Source: Styela clava | Taxonomy: Eukaryota > Chordata > Ascidiacea > Stolidobranchia > Styelidae | Direction of reading: 5' to 3' | DNA: 64,000 bases | Assembly (NCBI RefSeq): GCF_964204865.1 | Contig: NC_135252.1 | Coordinates: forward strand, 3,720,001 to 3,784,000 | Shown: one piece after another, positions 51,451 through 62,703 of the stretch | How the letters are laid out: every line of letters starts with the position of its first letter | How positions within the stretch are numbered: the stretch's first letter is position 1 | Made by a program: the position numbers and the translations under genes | Notes under the pieces: model-generated | The model's database searches: none | What the model was told of the DNA's origin: nothing | The model's input: only the letters and a program-made list of their open reading frames with translations

Positions 51451-51872
51451 AATTGCAAGGTGCTCTCTTGGCCGTGCGATTGTTAAATTTTCTCCGAAAA
51501 GAACTATCCCTTCCACTAGGCGACGTACATATGTGGTCCGACTCGACTTGTGTATTGAGATATTTAAAAAATAAAACTCGAAGATTTAAAACATTTGTAG
51601 CCAATCGCGTTCGCGAAATACTCGATCACACTCGGCCACACCAATGGAAGTACGTCGACTCCGCACAGAATCCCGCTGATTACTGCACTAGGGGAATGAC
51701 GGTTTCCAGATTTCTAGAAAATTTTGATCGATGGCTACATGGACCAGAGTTTTTGCTCATGCCCGAAAGTGATTGGCCAAGCCAGATAGCGTTACGTGCA
51801 GTTGACGACTATGACCAAGAGATTAAATATCAAACATGCATAATAGCAGATTGTTTTATAACCGCGGATAAC
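50999..51872 (+). repeat. 437-bp tandem duplication inside the BEL element
   Basis: The segment from CCGTGCCTCGTTTAGAATTG (50999) to ACCGCGGATAAC (51435) is repeated directly at 51436-51872. I saw no difference between the copies. 437 is not a multiple of three, so the duplication shifts the frame and ends the upstream ORF. It covers the RNase H region. Confidence 0.93.
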
Positions 51873-53382
51873 AGCGATGGAGTACTTGATTCGGAAATCG
51901 AAAAGGTCGTTGATGTCAAACGTTTTGATTCGTGGTTTTCCTTATGCAAACGAACTGCCGTGGTTTTGTTGGCAGCTCGGTATTTTAAGAATCTTTCTGT
52001 GAAATGTCCGACGTATAGCCCGCTGCCAGCTCAACTTGTGACGCCTAAACAGTTGGAACTCGCGGGCCGGTATTGGATAGTTTCTGCTCAAAACAAGCAT
52101 TTCCGCGTGGAGCGCAAATGCATAACTAACGGAGAAGATTTATCATCAAAATCAACGTTACTTAATTTGACGCCATTTTTCGATGGACAAGTGATCCGCG
52201 TCGGGGGCCGTCTTGAAAATGCCAATATCCCACTGCGTTCGAAACATCCTATTATACTGCCGTATTCAAGTTTGAAATGTGATTCGAACTGCCCATGTCG
52301 AATTTCATGGTTGATAATGAAAGCTGCTCATATTCGACTCGCACATGCCGGTCCAGAGGCCACGCTTAGCGAATTAAGACAGCGCTACTGGCATATAAAA
52401 GGGAGAAAACTTGTCAAACGAATAATTGATAATTGTTGGGAATGTAAAAGACGTCGAGCAAGTTGCAGAACCCCACTGATGTCGAATCTGCCCAAAGTTC
52501 GTGTTACTGAAGCAAGACCGTTCGAAAATGTCGGGCTGGATTTCTTCGGCCCGATTCAAACAGAGGCAGGGTTTTAGAGAAACGATGGGGGTGTTTGTTT
52601 TGTTGTCTTTCAATGAGAGCTGGACTATGGATACCGATTCCTTCATATGTGTACTTTTGTCTTTCATTGCGATACGAGGACCTGTATCCCAAATATGGTC
52701 GGACAACGGATCAAATATAGTTGGTGGTTCCCGAGAGCTGAAAACCGTCATTAACTCGATAGATAAATCTCGCGTGGCAGAACTGTGCTTAAAACACAAT
52801 ATTGAATGGCATTTCACTCCACCTTACGCTCCCCATTTTGGTGGCGTTTGGGAAAGATTAGTAAAGTCCGCAAAGCGTGCTTAGAAAGCAGTTCTGGGGA
52901 ATGTGCGCGTAACCGACGAAGTCCTGAAGACCGCGTTTGCGAGGGTTACCGACATCATGAATAGTAGACCCATTACAACAGTGAGCGACGAACCAACCGA
53001 TTTTAGTGCCATTACACCAAATTGTTTGTTGAAAGGGCATTCGGCCGAAGTGTTTCCACTGGATTCAGACGTAATGAAATTATGCTACAGAAAACGATGG
53101 AGGCAAACCGAAGCTATTTGTAATCAGTTTTGGAGAAGATGGCGAAAAGATTACCTACCGAATTTGATGACACGGTGTAAGTGGCGGAAGGAACAACGAA
53201 ACTTACAAGAAGGAAATCTGGTGCTCGTTTCTGACCCCGTTGCACCGAGAGGACGTTGGCAACTTGGTCGTGTTATTCAAATTTACCCTGGTTCTGACGG
53301 ACGAGTCCGAACTGCCGCGGTTAAAACTATAAATGGCATATATATTCGACGCGCATCGAAAATCTGCCTCCTAGAAGAATGA
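51438..53382 (+). pseudogene. BEL/Pao RNase H (second copy) and integrase region
   Basis: The frame 51438-52577 repeats the RNase H part, then gives an integrase zinc-binding HHCC block (HIRLAHAGPEATLSELRQRY ... CWECKRR) and the first catalytic Asp (VGLDFFGPI). A frameshift near 52560 leads to 52501-52884, with WSDNGSNIVGG and PYAPHFGGVWERLV. A TAG at 52882 is followed in phase by 52903-53382, the integrase C-terminal part (GNLVLVSDPVAPRGRWQLGR). Disabled by at least one frameshift and one internal stop. Confidence 0.85.
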
Positions 53383-53410
53383 CTTCCTGCGGATAGTCAT
53401 GGGGTGGCTT

Positions 53411-54017
53411 TGTCGGCAGTCCGTGTGGTCCTAAAGTTTAGTTTAGTTAGGATTCCTTCAGTTGTACATCGTCATCGTGATGATTATCGCTAACTCGTCG
53501 TCGTCATCATTACTGTGTTGTTTTCTCGTATTCGACGTGTCCCATTTTTCTCTTTCACGTGTTATCGTTTTACGTATTTATTTTATTATCGTCCCCTAAG
53601 CTCAGCAAGATGTTTAAGGTTGCATTTCTGGTGGTAGCAGTTTAGGATTTCATTTCTTGTTATGGCAGTTTAAGATTACATCGCCTTTATAGCGTTGAAG
53701 TTTGAATTCATTCAGTAGTCTCCTTTTATACTGTATTTCGAATCGTTCGATATAACATTATGATATTTGCATGTCTACAGCTCGTATTGTATTGCATTTA
53801 TAGTTACTGTTTTACCTTGGTTGTATATCTGTCGTTTTGGGACTATACTGTTATATGGAGTTGTTTTGTGTAAGTATTAGTTTTATATTCTGTATCATTT
53901 GTCTTTGATTTATTTGGTGCTAATTATTTCATTTGTATTTTAGTCAACCGTTTTGAATACTTTCTATAAAACGAGTCTGGCAAATCGACTTATCATTTCC
54001 GGGTCCCAAAAGTGACA
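53411..54017 (+). repeat. BEL/Pao 3' LTR
   Basis: 607 bp, TGTCGGCAGTCC to AAAAGTGACA, about 99% identical by eye to the 5' LTR. It is preceded by a short G-rich stretch (ATGGGGTGGC) at about 53399 that could be the polypurine tract. Confidence 0.95.
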
Positions 54018-54040
54018 GGTTGGCCACCCCTGATATACTG

Positions 54041-55269
54041 TATTACATATGTTTCACTGCTATACTGACAGAAAATTTGCATGGCAAAATTTGAGGAAAA
54101 TTTAACAACCGGAGGGATAGACCAGGCTCAAGTTGGTCCAAACCCTATCATGCTGATACATTCTGTGCGGCCCACAGAACAATTATAGCGTATATTTGTA
54201 TCTAATAGTAGAACGTTTTAGAGTTTTATCTTAACTATTCCAACCGGGGTTGGGATCCCAAGATTCAAACCTTTTTTTCTAACGCTTCGTGCCTTTATTT
54301 TAGTAAAAACACTTCTCTGTTTTCAAGCGTGGGCCATGTGACAATAGTGACGAAACGCAGAGCCGACTTAACGCCGCGCTAACCAGGTTTTTCAGGTCCC
54401 GAAATACCAACTTCGACGTACTTGGTTGTTATTTGACGATGGCACCAAGCTTGCTCACGCTGCAAGATTTTATATTACTCAAATATATATAACAATTCGT
54501 AATTAATTAAATGAGTGTCACAAGAAAGGTGACATGAGGAAAACACGGCGGAAACGTATTTCCTTGCCCATCACACAGTATCTGGTTTGATTTCAAGTAA
54601 TATCTGTCAAGAAAGAATATAATTTGAAGCGACATTAAACGCAAGATGCGGAATATACAACGGTAGTTCTCGAGAATTAATTTTAAAATAACTGAGGGCT
54701 TTATATATATATCTTTTAAGACTGCCATCCATGCAACATAATAATAATCTGATTAGAACGGTGAACTCTCGTTGTTTATTAAATTGAAAGTAATTAAACT
54801 CCCGATATTTCGATCACTTTTGGGTTTTCTCCGCCTTGCGGCCAGTGAGACCTCCTCAAAAGTTTTTGCGGTCCTCCAACCTAGCAACCTGAGATAGACT
54901 ACTAGGTACCGGTTAAATTTCAAACCCAGTTGTGACTTGTATCCCTTGGTATTTCGACCCACGTTGAGACTGGAGGCATGAATCTTCATTGTCATACTCC
55001 CTCAGGATTAGAACTCGCCCGATATTGCGTGTTTGCCAATATATCATATCGGCAGTAAACGACCGATATATATCTCGGCTATATATAACAGTTGAGAAAC
55101 CTAAAAATGTTAGTAAAAGTTGTTTTTTTTACCTTTGGTTGTGGTTATTTTTATTGGATGATACACATATGTGGTTTATTGTTTTTATAAATAAATTACA
55201 CATAAGGGGGCACCAAAGTCTTCAGTGCCCAGGGCACCAAAGGGGCATAATCCGCCCTCGCTGCTCAGC
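54041..55269. other. non-coding stretch between the nested elements and the piggyBac C-terminal part
   Basis: No exon is recognised. GGGGGCACCAAAG and GGGCACCAAAGGGG near 55207-55240 form a short repeated motif, possibly the end of another small element inserted in the piggyBac gene. Confidence 0.35.
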
Positions 55270-55826
55270 TTCTGAAAAAAAAAATACATCAAAATTGAAC
55301 GTTCGGCAATAGTCGAGGAATATAACAGACATATGGCGGTGGAGATCTTTGTGATATGCTGTTGTCCTTGTATCGGATCAGAAATCGTACTACCAAGTGC
55401 TATTCACACCTCGTGTATTATCGTCTTGAAATATCTGTTGTGAATGGTTGGCTATTAAATCGGCGCCACTGTGATCAGGCCGAAATATCTTCAAATATGG
55501 ACTTGTGCCCCACATTTAAATCTCGTATCGCAAAAGCTCTAATCCTATCTGGAAAAGAGCTACCACTTCGTCGTGGAAGACCACTATTATCACCACATGA
55601 GTCACCACAACAATCCAACAGAGGCCGCAACCCAGCAACACAAATTCCCGGGGATGACGTGGGTTTCGACCGATCTGGACATTTTCCTTATTTTACAAGC
55701 ACTCAAAAAAGATGTAGATTTTGTAGAAAGGGGTTTTCACACATTGTGTACAAAAAGTGTAACGTACAACTTTGCTTGTCGAAGCGGAGAAATTGCTTTG
55801 AAAACTTTCACATAAAAAGAAAATGA
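55270..55826 (+). pseudogene. piggyBac-like transposase, C-terminal part, degraded
   Basis: Begins with ERSAIVEEYNRHM, then after a frame change gives MLLSLYRIRNRTTKCYSHLV and YYRLEISVVNGWLLNRR. It ends in the cysteine-rich domain of piggyBac transposases (CRFCRKGF ... CNVQLCLSKRRNCFENFH). The order fits the region after the catalytic core. It has the same strand as the N-terminal part at 44576-45255, about 10 kb upstream. Confidence 0.8.
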
Positions 55827-55894
55827 AAATGAGAACTTTTTTAAGACTTTAAGATAATATACCCAATTTCGTTGCTATGTTTAGGTGTGTAATT

Positions 55895-56236
55895 AGGATA
55901 GGATAGGATTTACATATTTATCCCGGGAGAGAGGAAAGCCGATAAGACGACTTAATCATATGGCGAACCACGGTCTCTCGCCCGGTTACCAGTCCAGGTC
56001 AGGTATGGGATTAGTTAGCGAGATATTTGTTTTCGAAGCATGGACTTGATGGTGAAGGAAGCCGTAACCGACCAGCGGTTTAGTGAACCACCGTACGGCG
56101 GCGAGAAGTCCAGCAATCCTCTCGCACATGAGCATCCCCGCATGGGATTCAAACCTGCGATCCCACGAAGGGTAATCAGAGATGCGGTGGCGAGCGTATT
56201 CTTAGCGCTTAGCACGATGCGCCACACCGCCGAGCC
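55895..56236 (-). repeat. tRNA-derived SINE, most complete copy
   Basis: On the minus strand the head is GGCGGTGTGGCGCATCGTGC, then GCTCGCCACCGCATCTCTGA and a B-box-like GGTTTGAATCCC. The body passes CCGTACGGTGG and CCGTCTTATCGGC and ends GGATAAATATGTAAATCC with a short (CCTAT)n tail at 55895-55908. Pol III transcription and LINE-driven copying are inferred from structure. Confidence 0.78.
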
Positions 56237-57040
56237 GTTAATTGTAAATTAGGCTATAAGTTATTTCATTGTGTCAGAAAAGTTTTTATAAATTTTGCTC
56301 GGAACTATTTTGTCATGATGCTGTTCCCAAACAAAGTCGCAGATCTACATGATGACATCACTGAAAAGTCATAAACGGAAGGGATTTATATTATACTCCT
56401 CAGTGTCGTGGATACCTAATCGCTTGCGCCATCTTGCGATTCAATTTATTTCGACCACACTTACCACTTTACGACATACAGCTGCGGGTTGCCGTTTTGC
56501 GGCTTGGGCAAGGCTAAAAAGCACATACAGATATACGACTCGGGTAAGGCTGGTTTTCCTATTACAGTGTTAAATTATATTAGTACAGTGGGATTCAGGT
56601 ACCTATGAAGAGAATAGCAGCAGCTTCAATTATAACTTCACTGACTTTCATATTGCACTGTCTGAGTGTGCATTCTGATTCTGACACTGACATGCTGACA
56701 TGTCACATACAGACATAATGCAATAACTGAATGTTAGATTCGCATGGAACCGGAAGCAGCTGAACTCAGTTATAATGTCAATGACAACACAATGACAAAC
56801 TAATGGAATACCAACAAGGGGAGTACTGGCTTATGAATCATGCGAAAATGAAAAGAACATTAAGGAAACATAACAGAATCCTAAGATTTTGAATCAGGAA
56901 TATCTGAATATGGAGAAATGTATGGAATGCAAATAGTCTACTGCAAATGCTTTAAAATAAAATTTTACTTAAATAGTAAATGAGAATTCAAACCCTTTTC
57001 AATTTTCTTTTACCATCTTAGATTTAATTTAACTAACGTA
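56237..57040. other. non-coding gap
   Basis: Between the SINE and the 57041 element I see no exon or repeat boundary that I can support. Confidence 0.35.
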
Positions 57041-58064
57041 CGTTACCCTATTATCGCCACTTTTTATTACAATCCATCCGAAGTCTATCTACTTCTGGTT
57101 ATAATTTCTCTATATTGTCTCTGAACATTAGCTACCGATCGGAGGAAAAAATGCCAACAGCAGCGAGTCGCGAAATGGATTTGCTATAGCGACACCTCAC
57201 GAATATAGCGGAAATGTGGGTATGGCGATAATAGGAACTACGATTATCCTATTATCGCCACTCATGTCAAACTTTTTTTTCAATAGCTTTTCTCTTTAAA
57301 TACATAATCATTTGCTATGAAATTTTCAATGATTGAAGAGTGTTGCTGCTGCTAGAAGGTTATTACTTTTATTTATTTCAAACATTCATGTAGGCCCTAC
57401 GAGATTTGTTTTTCACTTCAAAATTTTATATGATGACATCATCAAAATTAAAAAATGCGCATCGTAGCATGGTGGTTCTGCGATCACATTTAGGCGATCT
57501 GGCGGTCAGCGAAATCGGGAGTTTTTTTAATAAATGAGATAACTGTTACTGTGAAAGATTTGATAACACTTCTTTTTAGTATTTATCCTCACGTTATTGA
57601 GCATTGCTGTTTTGTTTTTTCTCGATTTTTCCGGTTCTCCCTTTTGGCGAGCCAAATTTTTTTTATCCTATTATCGCCACCCTGCGGATACAATAATCAA
57701 CAACAGCACGATATTTACAAACACTTCCCATTTCAAACTTGATTCAACGTCGATCTAACACTGACTGACAAAAACTAAAATAAATAAACACTGTCGCGCT
57801 ATTTTGGGCTGCTAATTAGTAATTACCGCCCTCCCAAAAAGTTGGCCGAGCGTGATATCAGCTGATTTTTACATTTTACAAAAATTTATGTTTTTATTGA
57901 AATGTCTTTACGCCACCGGGTGACAGAATATGTTTAATATTTATCACTTATGACGTCGCAATCCGAAAACAACTCATATTCAGCGCTATCTGAAAGTGCG
58001 ACTGCAGCAGGGCGATTCTGAAGGCGTGTGGTGAAAATTGGCGAATGGCGATAATAGGGTAACG
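57041..58064. mobile_element. 1-kb DNA transposon-like element with perfect 19-bp TIRs
   Basis: The left tip CGTTACCCTATTATCGCCA and the right tip TGGCGATAATAGGGTAACG are exact inverse complements. TA lies on each side (57039-57040 and 58065-58066), a likely TA target duplication. The TIR core CCTATTATCGCCA recurs inside at about 57248 and 57667, and its inverse TGGCGATAATAGG at about 57222. No long frame is present, so the element is non-autonomous. Confidence 0.85.
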
Positions 58065-58066
58065 TA

Positions 58067-58580
58067 CATTATGTATGTATCTCAAACTACTCTATCACCT
58101 TTTTAGTAATGCCCAATCAGCGTAACCTTTTGTGGCTATCTTTATTCTCTTATCACATTGTATTCCACACATTATCTGTGAATCAGATTGAATTATAAGA
58201 TTGAGTGTTTTAAAAGTACAACAACCCGAAAGTGCAAAACATTCCAGCATTTGCATATTTTTTGTTTGTTCTGGCCCAAGCCTTGTTTAACTAGGTTTGT
58301 GATTTTGTAATTTTTTGTGTATGATGGTGATATTTCTCATGTTTCGAAAGTTTTACGGTACTTGCACTCGAGAATTTTATGTGTTCAATTTATGTGTATT
58401 ATGGAGTTTTCAAAATATTTTATATATCTACATACATTGTCACTGAAGTGATTGAAGAAATTTTGAAATCGATATTGTTGTGAAAAAGTTGTTAGCTATG
58501 ATGATCATTTTACTAACTACTATCTTTCCTCTAAATTCAGTAATATTTTATATAGTTCCAAATTGCTATTAAATAGAAAA
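58067..58580. other. upstream flank of calcineurin B
   Basis: AT-rich, no coding signal. A possible 5' UTR acceptor (CTAAATTCAG) lies near 58540, about 40 bp before the ATG. Confidence 0.35.
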
Positions 58581-59093
58581 ATGGGGAATGACTTATCTTT
58601 ACCGATGGAAATGTGCTCTCATTTTGACCCGGAAGAAATTGCCAGATTGGGGAAGCGATTTCGAAAACTTGATCTTGACAACTCTGGTTCTCTGAGTGTT
58701 GAAGAATTTATGTCTCTACCAGAACTGCAACAAAATCCTCTTGTGCAACGAGTAATTGATATTTTTGACCAGGATGGAAATGGAGAAGTGGATTTCCGAG
58801 AATTTATCGAAGGAGTTTCTCAATTCAGTGTGAAAGGTGACAAACAGTCCAAGCTGAAGTTTGCATTTAGGATTTATGACATGGATCATGATGGCTTTAT
58901 CTCCAATGGCGAACTTTTCCAAGTGTTGAAAATGATGGTTGGAAGCAATCTCAAAGACTCACAGCTACAACAGATTGTTGATAAGACAATCATTTATGCA
59001 GACCTTGATGGCGATGGTAAAATTTCATTTTCTGAGTTTTGCGCCATGGTCGATACTCTTGATGTTCATAAGAAAATGGTGGTAGATGTATGA
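58581..59093 (+). CDS. PPP3R1: calcineurin B regulatory subunit
   Basis: 170 residues, the length of vertebrate calcineurin B. I place the start at ATG 58581, giving MGNDLSLP with the N-myristoylation glycine at position 2; an upstream in-frame Met at 58563 would bury that site. Four EF-hands are visible: [36 protein letters not shown] and [12 protein letters not shown], all with calcium-ligand positions kept. Family knowledge: it binds the calcineurin A catalytic subunit and confers calcium-dependent phosphatase activity in the cytosol. The coding region is intronless, unlike vertebrate PPP3R1, but the intact frame argues for a functional gene. Confidence 0.95.
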   Translation: MGNDLSLPMEMCSHFDPEEIARLGKRFRKLDLDNSGSLSVEEFMSLPELQQNPLVQRVIDIFDQDGNGEVDFREFIEGVSQFSVKGDKQSKLKFAFRIYDMDHDGFISNGELFQVLKMMVGSNLKDSQLQQIVDKTIIYADLDGDGKISFSEFCAMVDTLDVHKKMVVDV

Positions 59094-60018
59094 TTATATA
59101 TATGTATATATTTCGCATGTTTAAATTATATCTGAACAAAAGTATAGATGGGTATTTAAAATGAAGCAGGTATTATATTATTGTTTGCACCAACAACTGT
59201 ATGTGGAAAATACATATTACACATTTTATGGGCTGTTGCTTTTGCAATCATGCATTGCAAATAGATTGCCGATATATTATCAATTTCTTACTGTTGTGAT
59301 ATGTAAGTATTTCAATTTACTTGCTGTACTGAATGTTATATTTGGTTGACATATTGGTAATGCAGATGCCCCTACTATTAAATTTTCCTGAATATATGTT
59401 TTAGGTTTATGTAGCATAGATATGTTTGATATCAAGACTTGTGAGTTTGTTTGTGAAATGTATTCTTCTGCCATGTATGTTCAGTGTTTTGTCTTATATT
59501 ATAAAGAGATTATTTGTGAATTGCCATTATTTCTATAATACTTGATCATAATAAGGTTTCATTCAGATCTATTTTCATTTGAATTGGTCAAAGTCATTGA
59601 CAGAAAAAATTCTACAAATGAATGTCATTTAAAGCTTATTAGCCCAATACGTTTTAATGGACTACAGAATTACGAGTTTAGAGATTCCGATAGTCTGCCT
59701 AATAGAACCTTGACAAAAGGTGTCTTCCATTTATTCTTCATTTCATGTGCCTTATATTTTGAATGTTTTTTATCAGACCTAGTGTATAATCTTATTAGAT
59801 TATAAAAAAATACCTAAAACATGTTGCGTTTCTATATGTGATGCTGTCTCAATATTTGCACTGTATGTCTTCTGATTTTCAAAGTGATGTCTGTAATCTT
59901 GTTTATATGTATTTGTAGGTTTTATATATTATATTTGTTGTTATTATTGCAAACACTAAATGTATTTATCTGTGATGTTTAATTTTTTCAGGTTTATAGG
60001 GAAAATAATATATGTAAT
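59094..60018. other. calcineurin B 3' side and UVSSA 5' side
   Basis: No coding exon is supported. A TTTTTTCAG acceptor ends at 59991, 27 bp before the UVSSA ATG, so UVSSA probably has an upstream non-coding exon in this region. Confidence 0.4.
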
Positions 60019-62703
60019 ATGGAGTTGTCTGAATTGCAGCAACTAAGTTATTTGATTGAGAGTTTAACAACAAGTTCTAAATCTGAGCTTGACAAAGTCA
60101 ATTTGAAGAAACTGAAGTCAATGTGTAAAAAATCAAATGAATACGTTGAACATGCATTTCGATTATTGTTCACTCAATTGGAAATTGATCATTCAGAAGT
60201 ACGCTTGAATGCAGTATTAATAGTTGATGAATTGTTTCAACGATCTCATGCATTTCGAGAGCTCTTATTAGACAATTTAACCAATTTTCTCGAATTGACT
60301 GCTGGAATTAATTTTGATATGCCCTTACCAGAACCAACTGGTGCTGCCAAAGAACTCATGAAAAAATCTGTAAAATGTGTACACGCTTGGCACCAAAAAT
60401 ATGGTCCTGCCTACAAGAAATTGGTTCTTGGATATAATTTTTTAAAGAGCTCAAAAAAGATACAGCTGGTCAATGCTGATGAGGTTCAAACTCAAATACA
60501 GAGGAATGCTTTGGAGGAGAGAAAGAGAAAAAAGGATGAACATAATAAGAAAAGACTTGAAAAACTGACCACTGACATCGAAAATAACATAATGGATATT
60601 AAAAGCTGTCTTGCTGAAATGGAAGCTTGTTTTACTCTGTTGGTTCCCAAATTTGATGATGATGATGAGACTAATGAACCAGGGGAACAGAGTCAAACTG
60701 ACGAAAGTCGCCAAACTGGATTCTTGTCCCATAGTTACAACATTGAATTAGATCTTTCCAAGGATATATTCGAATTTATGAGAGTGAATCGTACTGAAGA
60801 CAATGCAGTTATACTGGAAAATTTAAGAGACCGAGAAAAGATAATGAAAAATGTTCATTTGCCTAAGGTTAGGAAATGGCTGGCTCATCTGGGTATGTGT
60901 GGTGCTCCAAGTGAGCTGTTGAAACAAATAATTGATTTGAAGACGGCCATCACAAAATGTATTGAAAAGAATAAAGATATGATAGTATCAGCTGATCAAC
61001 CTTCCACTAGTGGAGTTTCGTCAAACAATATCTTACATGAAGAGTCTGAAGACTCTAGTGACGATGATTTTGAAGAAGTTTTAGAAAAACCAAAGCTATT
61101 TAACAGCCATGCATCCCAGAATATAAATACTGATGTTAATAAAAAAATAACAGCAATTGATACAAGCAAAAAAGAATCTTTTAAATTATCGTCCAATGAT
61201 ATAAATGTTTGGAAACCAATTAGAAGTGATGACAACTTAAATGACCCCACTTCCTATTCTAGAGCTCTTGCGGTTCAAAAAGAGCAGTTGGAATCTCTGA
61301 AAAGGGATAATACCACTTCTGATAGTTTTTCTCCACCTAAGATTGCGAAGATTCATCCAAAATCATTAAAATTAAAACAGTCAACTAGCAAATTAGGCAA
61401 CAGACAAACAAAGGCTGAAATTCCTGCCCCCATTGTTTCATTTGGGCCTGATCTCCTGGAATGGGATGAATCTAAAAAACAAGAGTTGAAGGAAACTTTA
61501 AGTATGGGAGCTGCAAAAGCCTTAGATATAGGGCACAGGTTGGTATCAGTTGGTGATAAATATTTTTTATACCTGTTCTGTATTTTTTTGATGAGCATTT
61601 TAGTTTGGTCAATTGAATTAAACTTCATATTTTTTCATTACTCGCTCAACGTTATTTTTTTGTACTCATAGTTGTCAAATAATCCACTCAGAATACTGCC
61701 CAGAATATATTGATGGTTATTTTTTATGCATAATGATTTACCATTGAATTTACTATAAATTTTGTTTCCCTAATAAGGATTCATAAGCTATTAGCCCACT
61801 GATGTTCTGTATGACTGAATGTTGACCTTTTTAGTGCTGATTTATTATTCCATTCAGGCATTCATACTAAATGTTGGAAATATTCTGCTGCAGAAAAGTA
61901 TTTTATTGTTATTAAGCATCAATATTTTTACTGCAGATGAGCATGCAAAACCTAAATAGGACACTGAGCATCTGCTCGCATCCGTATTTTAAAAAGTTTA
62001 ATGAAGCTATCACATTTGCTTAGTTGAATGAATCAAATGAAGCGAAAGAGATGCTTGTGATCTGAAGATGCTGTATTAACTGTATCAATATTTAAAAAGT
62101 ATATATTAGAGTATTTTTTATTTTTTTTAATCTTGTTTTGGCAGGTTTTGGTCTGCAGACACAGCTTCAAGAGGGGATGCAGTTTCGGAAGCCGCTCTGA
62201 CAGCATTAACAACAAGGAGTATAGCATTTACTGGAGAATTTGAACCTGTAAAGTGGAGTTGCCGGGCTCCATTGCCTAGTGGTAGACTATGTCCCCGTAA
62301 AGATCGGCACAAGTGCCCTTTTCATGGAAAAATCATTCCGAGAGATCCCAATGGTAATCCTACTGATCCTGAAGATATTAAGAAGATAAAGAAGGACAGT
62401 AACGAAACTGACACCACTGAGCAATGGCAAGATCCAGCTCTTTTAAGGGAACTAAAAGCGATAACAGGAATTGATTTGAAGATGCCAGATAAAAAAGGCA
62501 CGAAAAGGAAGAAAAAGGGCAAGAAGGAGAAATATGAAAACTTGACAAATGTTAAAGATATAAAGGACACTAGCCGACATCGATTGGAGAAAAAAGTTTT
62601 AGATCCAAAGAGTATTAAAAGAGTCTCTGAGACATTGGAAAGAATTGAAACAAAAAGGAACATGCAAAAATTTGGAAATAATTTCAATTATGCATTAAAC
62701 TAA
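60019..62703 (+). CDS. UVSSA: UV-stimulated scaffold protein A, two exons
   Basis: Exons 60019-61538 and 62145-62703 (donor CACAG|GTTGGT, acceptor TTGGCAG) join in phase into 692 residues; human UVSSA is about 709. Residues 1-150 are a VHS-like helical domain (VRLNAVLIVDELFQRSHAFR). A charged coiled coil follows at about 160-200. An acidic stretch SDDDFEEVLEK at 347-357 has F351 and V354 spaced like the TFIIH p62-binding F-x-x-V motif of human UVSSA. The C-terminal DUF2043 domain holds a CCCH zinc site, C546, C556, C564 and H567 (RLCPRKDRHKCPFHGK). The end is lysine-rich. Family knowledge: UVSSA acts in the nucleus in transcription-coupled repair, bridging stalled RNA polymerase II and CSA to TFIIH. 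Unspliced, the first exon would read on to a stop at 61671 with a hydrophobic tail, which is intron. Confidence 0.95.

Larger units (their letters stand above)
46399..54017 (+). mobile_element. BEL/Pao LTR retrotransposon, full length but disabled
   Basis: 7,619 bp bounded by two 607-bp LTRs and flanked by the 5-bp target duplication GGTTG (46394-46398 and 54018-54022). Between the LTRs, gag-like, zinc-knuckle, protease, reverse transcriptase, RNase H and integrase segments follow in the order typical of BEL/Pao. Several frameshifts and in-frame stops, plus a 437-bp tandem duplication, disable the polyprotein. No envelope-like frame is seen. The LTRs differ at about six positions, so the insertion is young. 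Confidence 0.95.
45549..54032. mobile_element. hAT MITE split by a dispersed repeat and a BEL/Pao retrotransposon
   Basis: The left tip CAAGGGTGGCCAAC and the right tip GGTTGGCCACCCCTG are inverted repeats. They are flanked by ATATATTG (45541-45548) and ATATACTG (54033-54040), 7 of 8 bases alike. Sub-terminal GATCGCG repeats occur near both arms (45571-45600 and 46347-46385). Without the insertions the element is well under 1 kb and non-coding. Copy C of the dispersed repeat (46021-46314) and the BEL element (46399-54017) lie inside it; the latter is only about 15 bp from the right tip. Confidence 0.85.

Noticed and set aside
61539-61671. Hydrophobic C-terminal tail on UVSSA exon 1 (possible membrane form)
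   Set aside because: It is intron sequence read in frame past a good GT donor; the downstream exon joins in phase and restores the DUF2043 domain.
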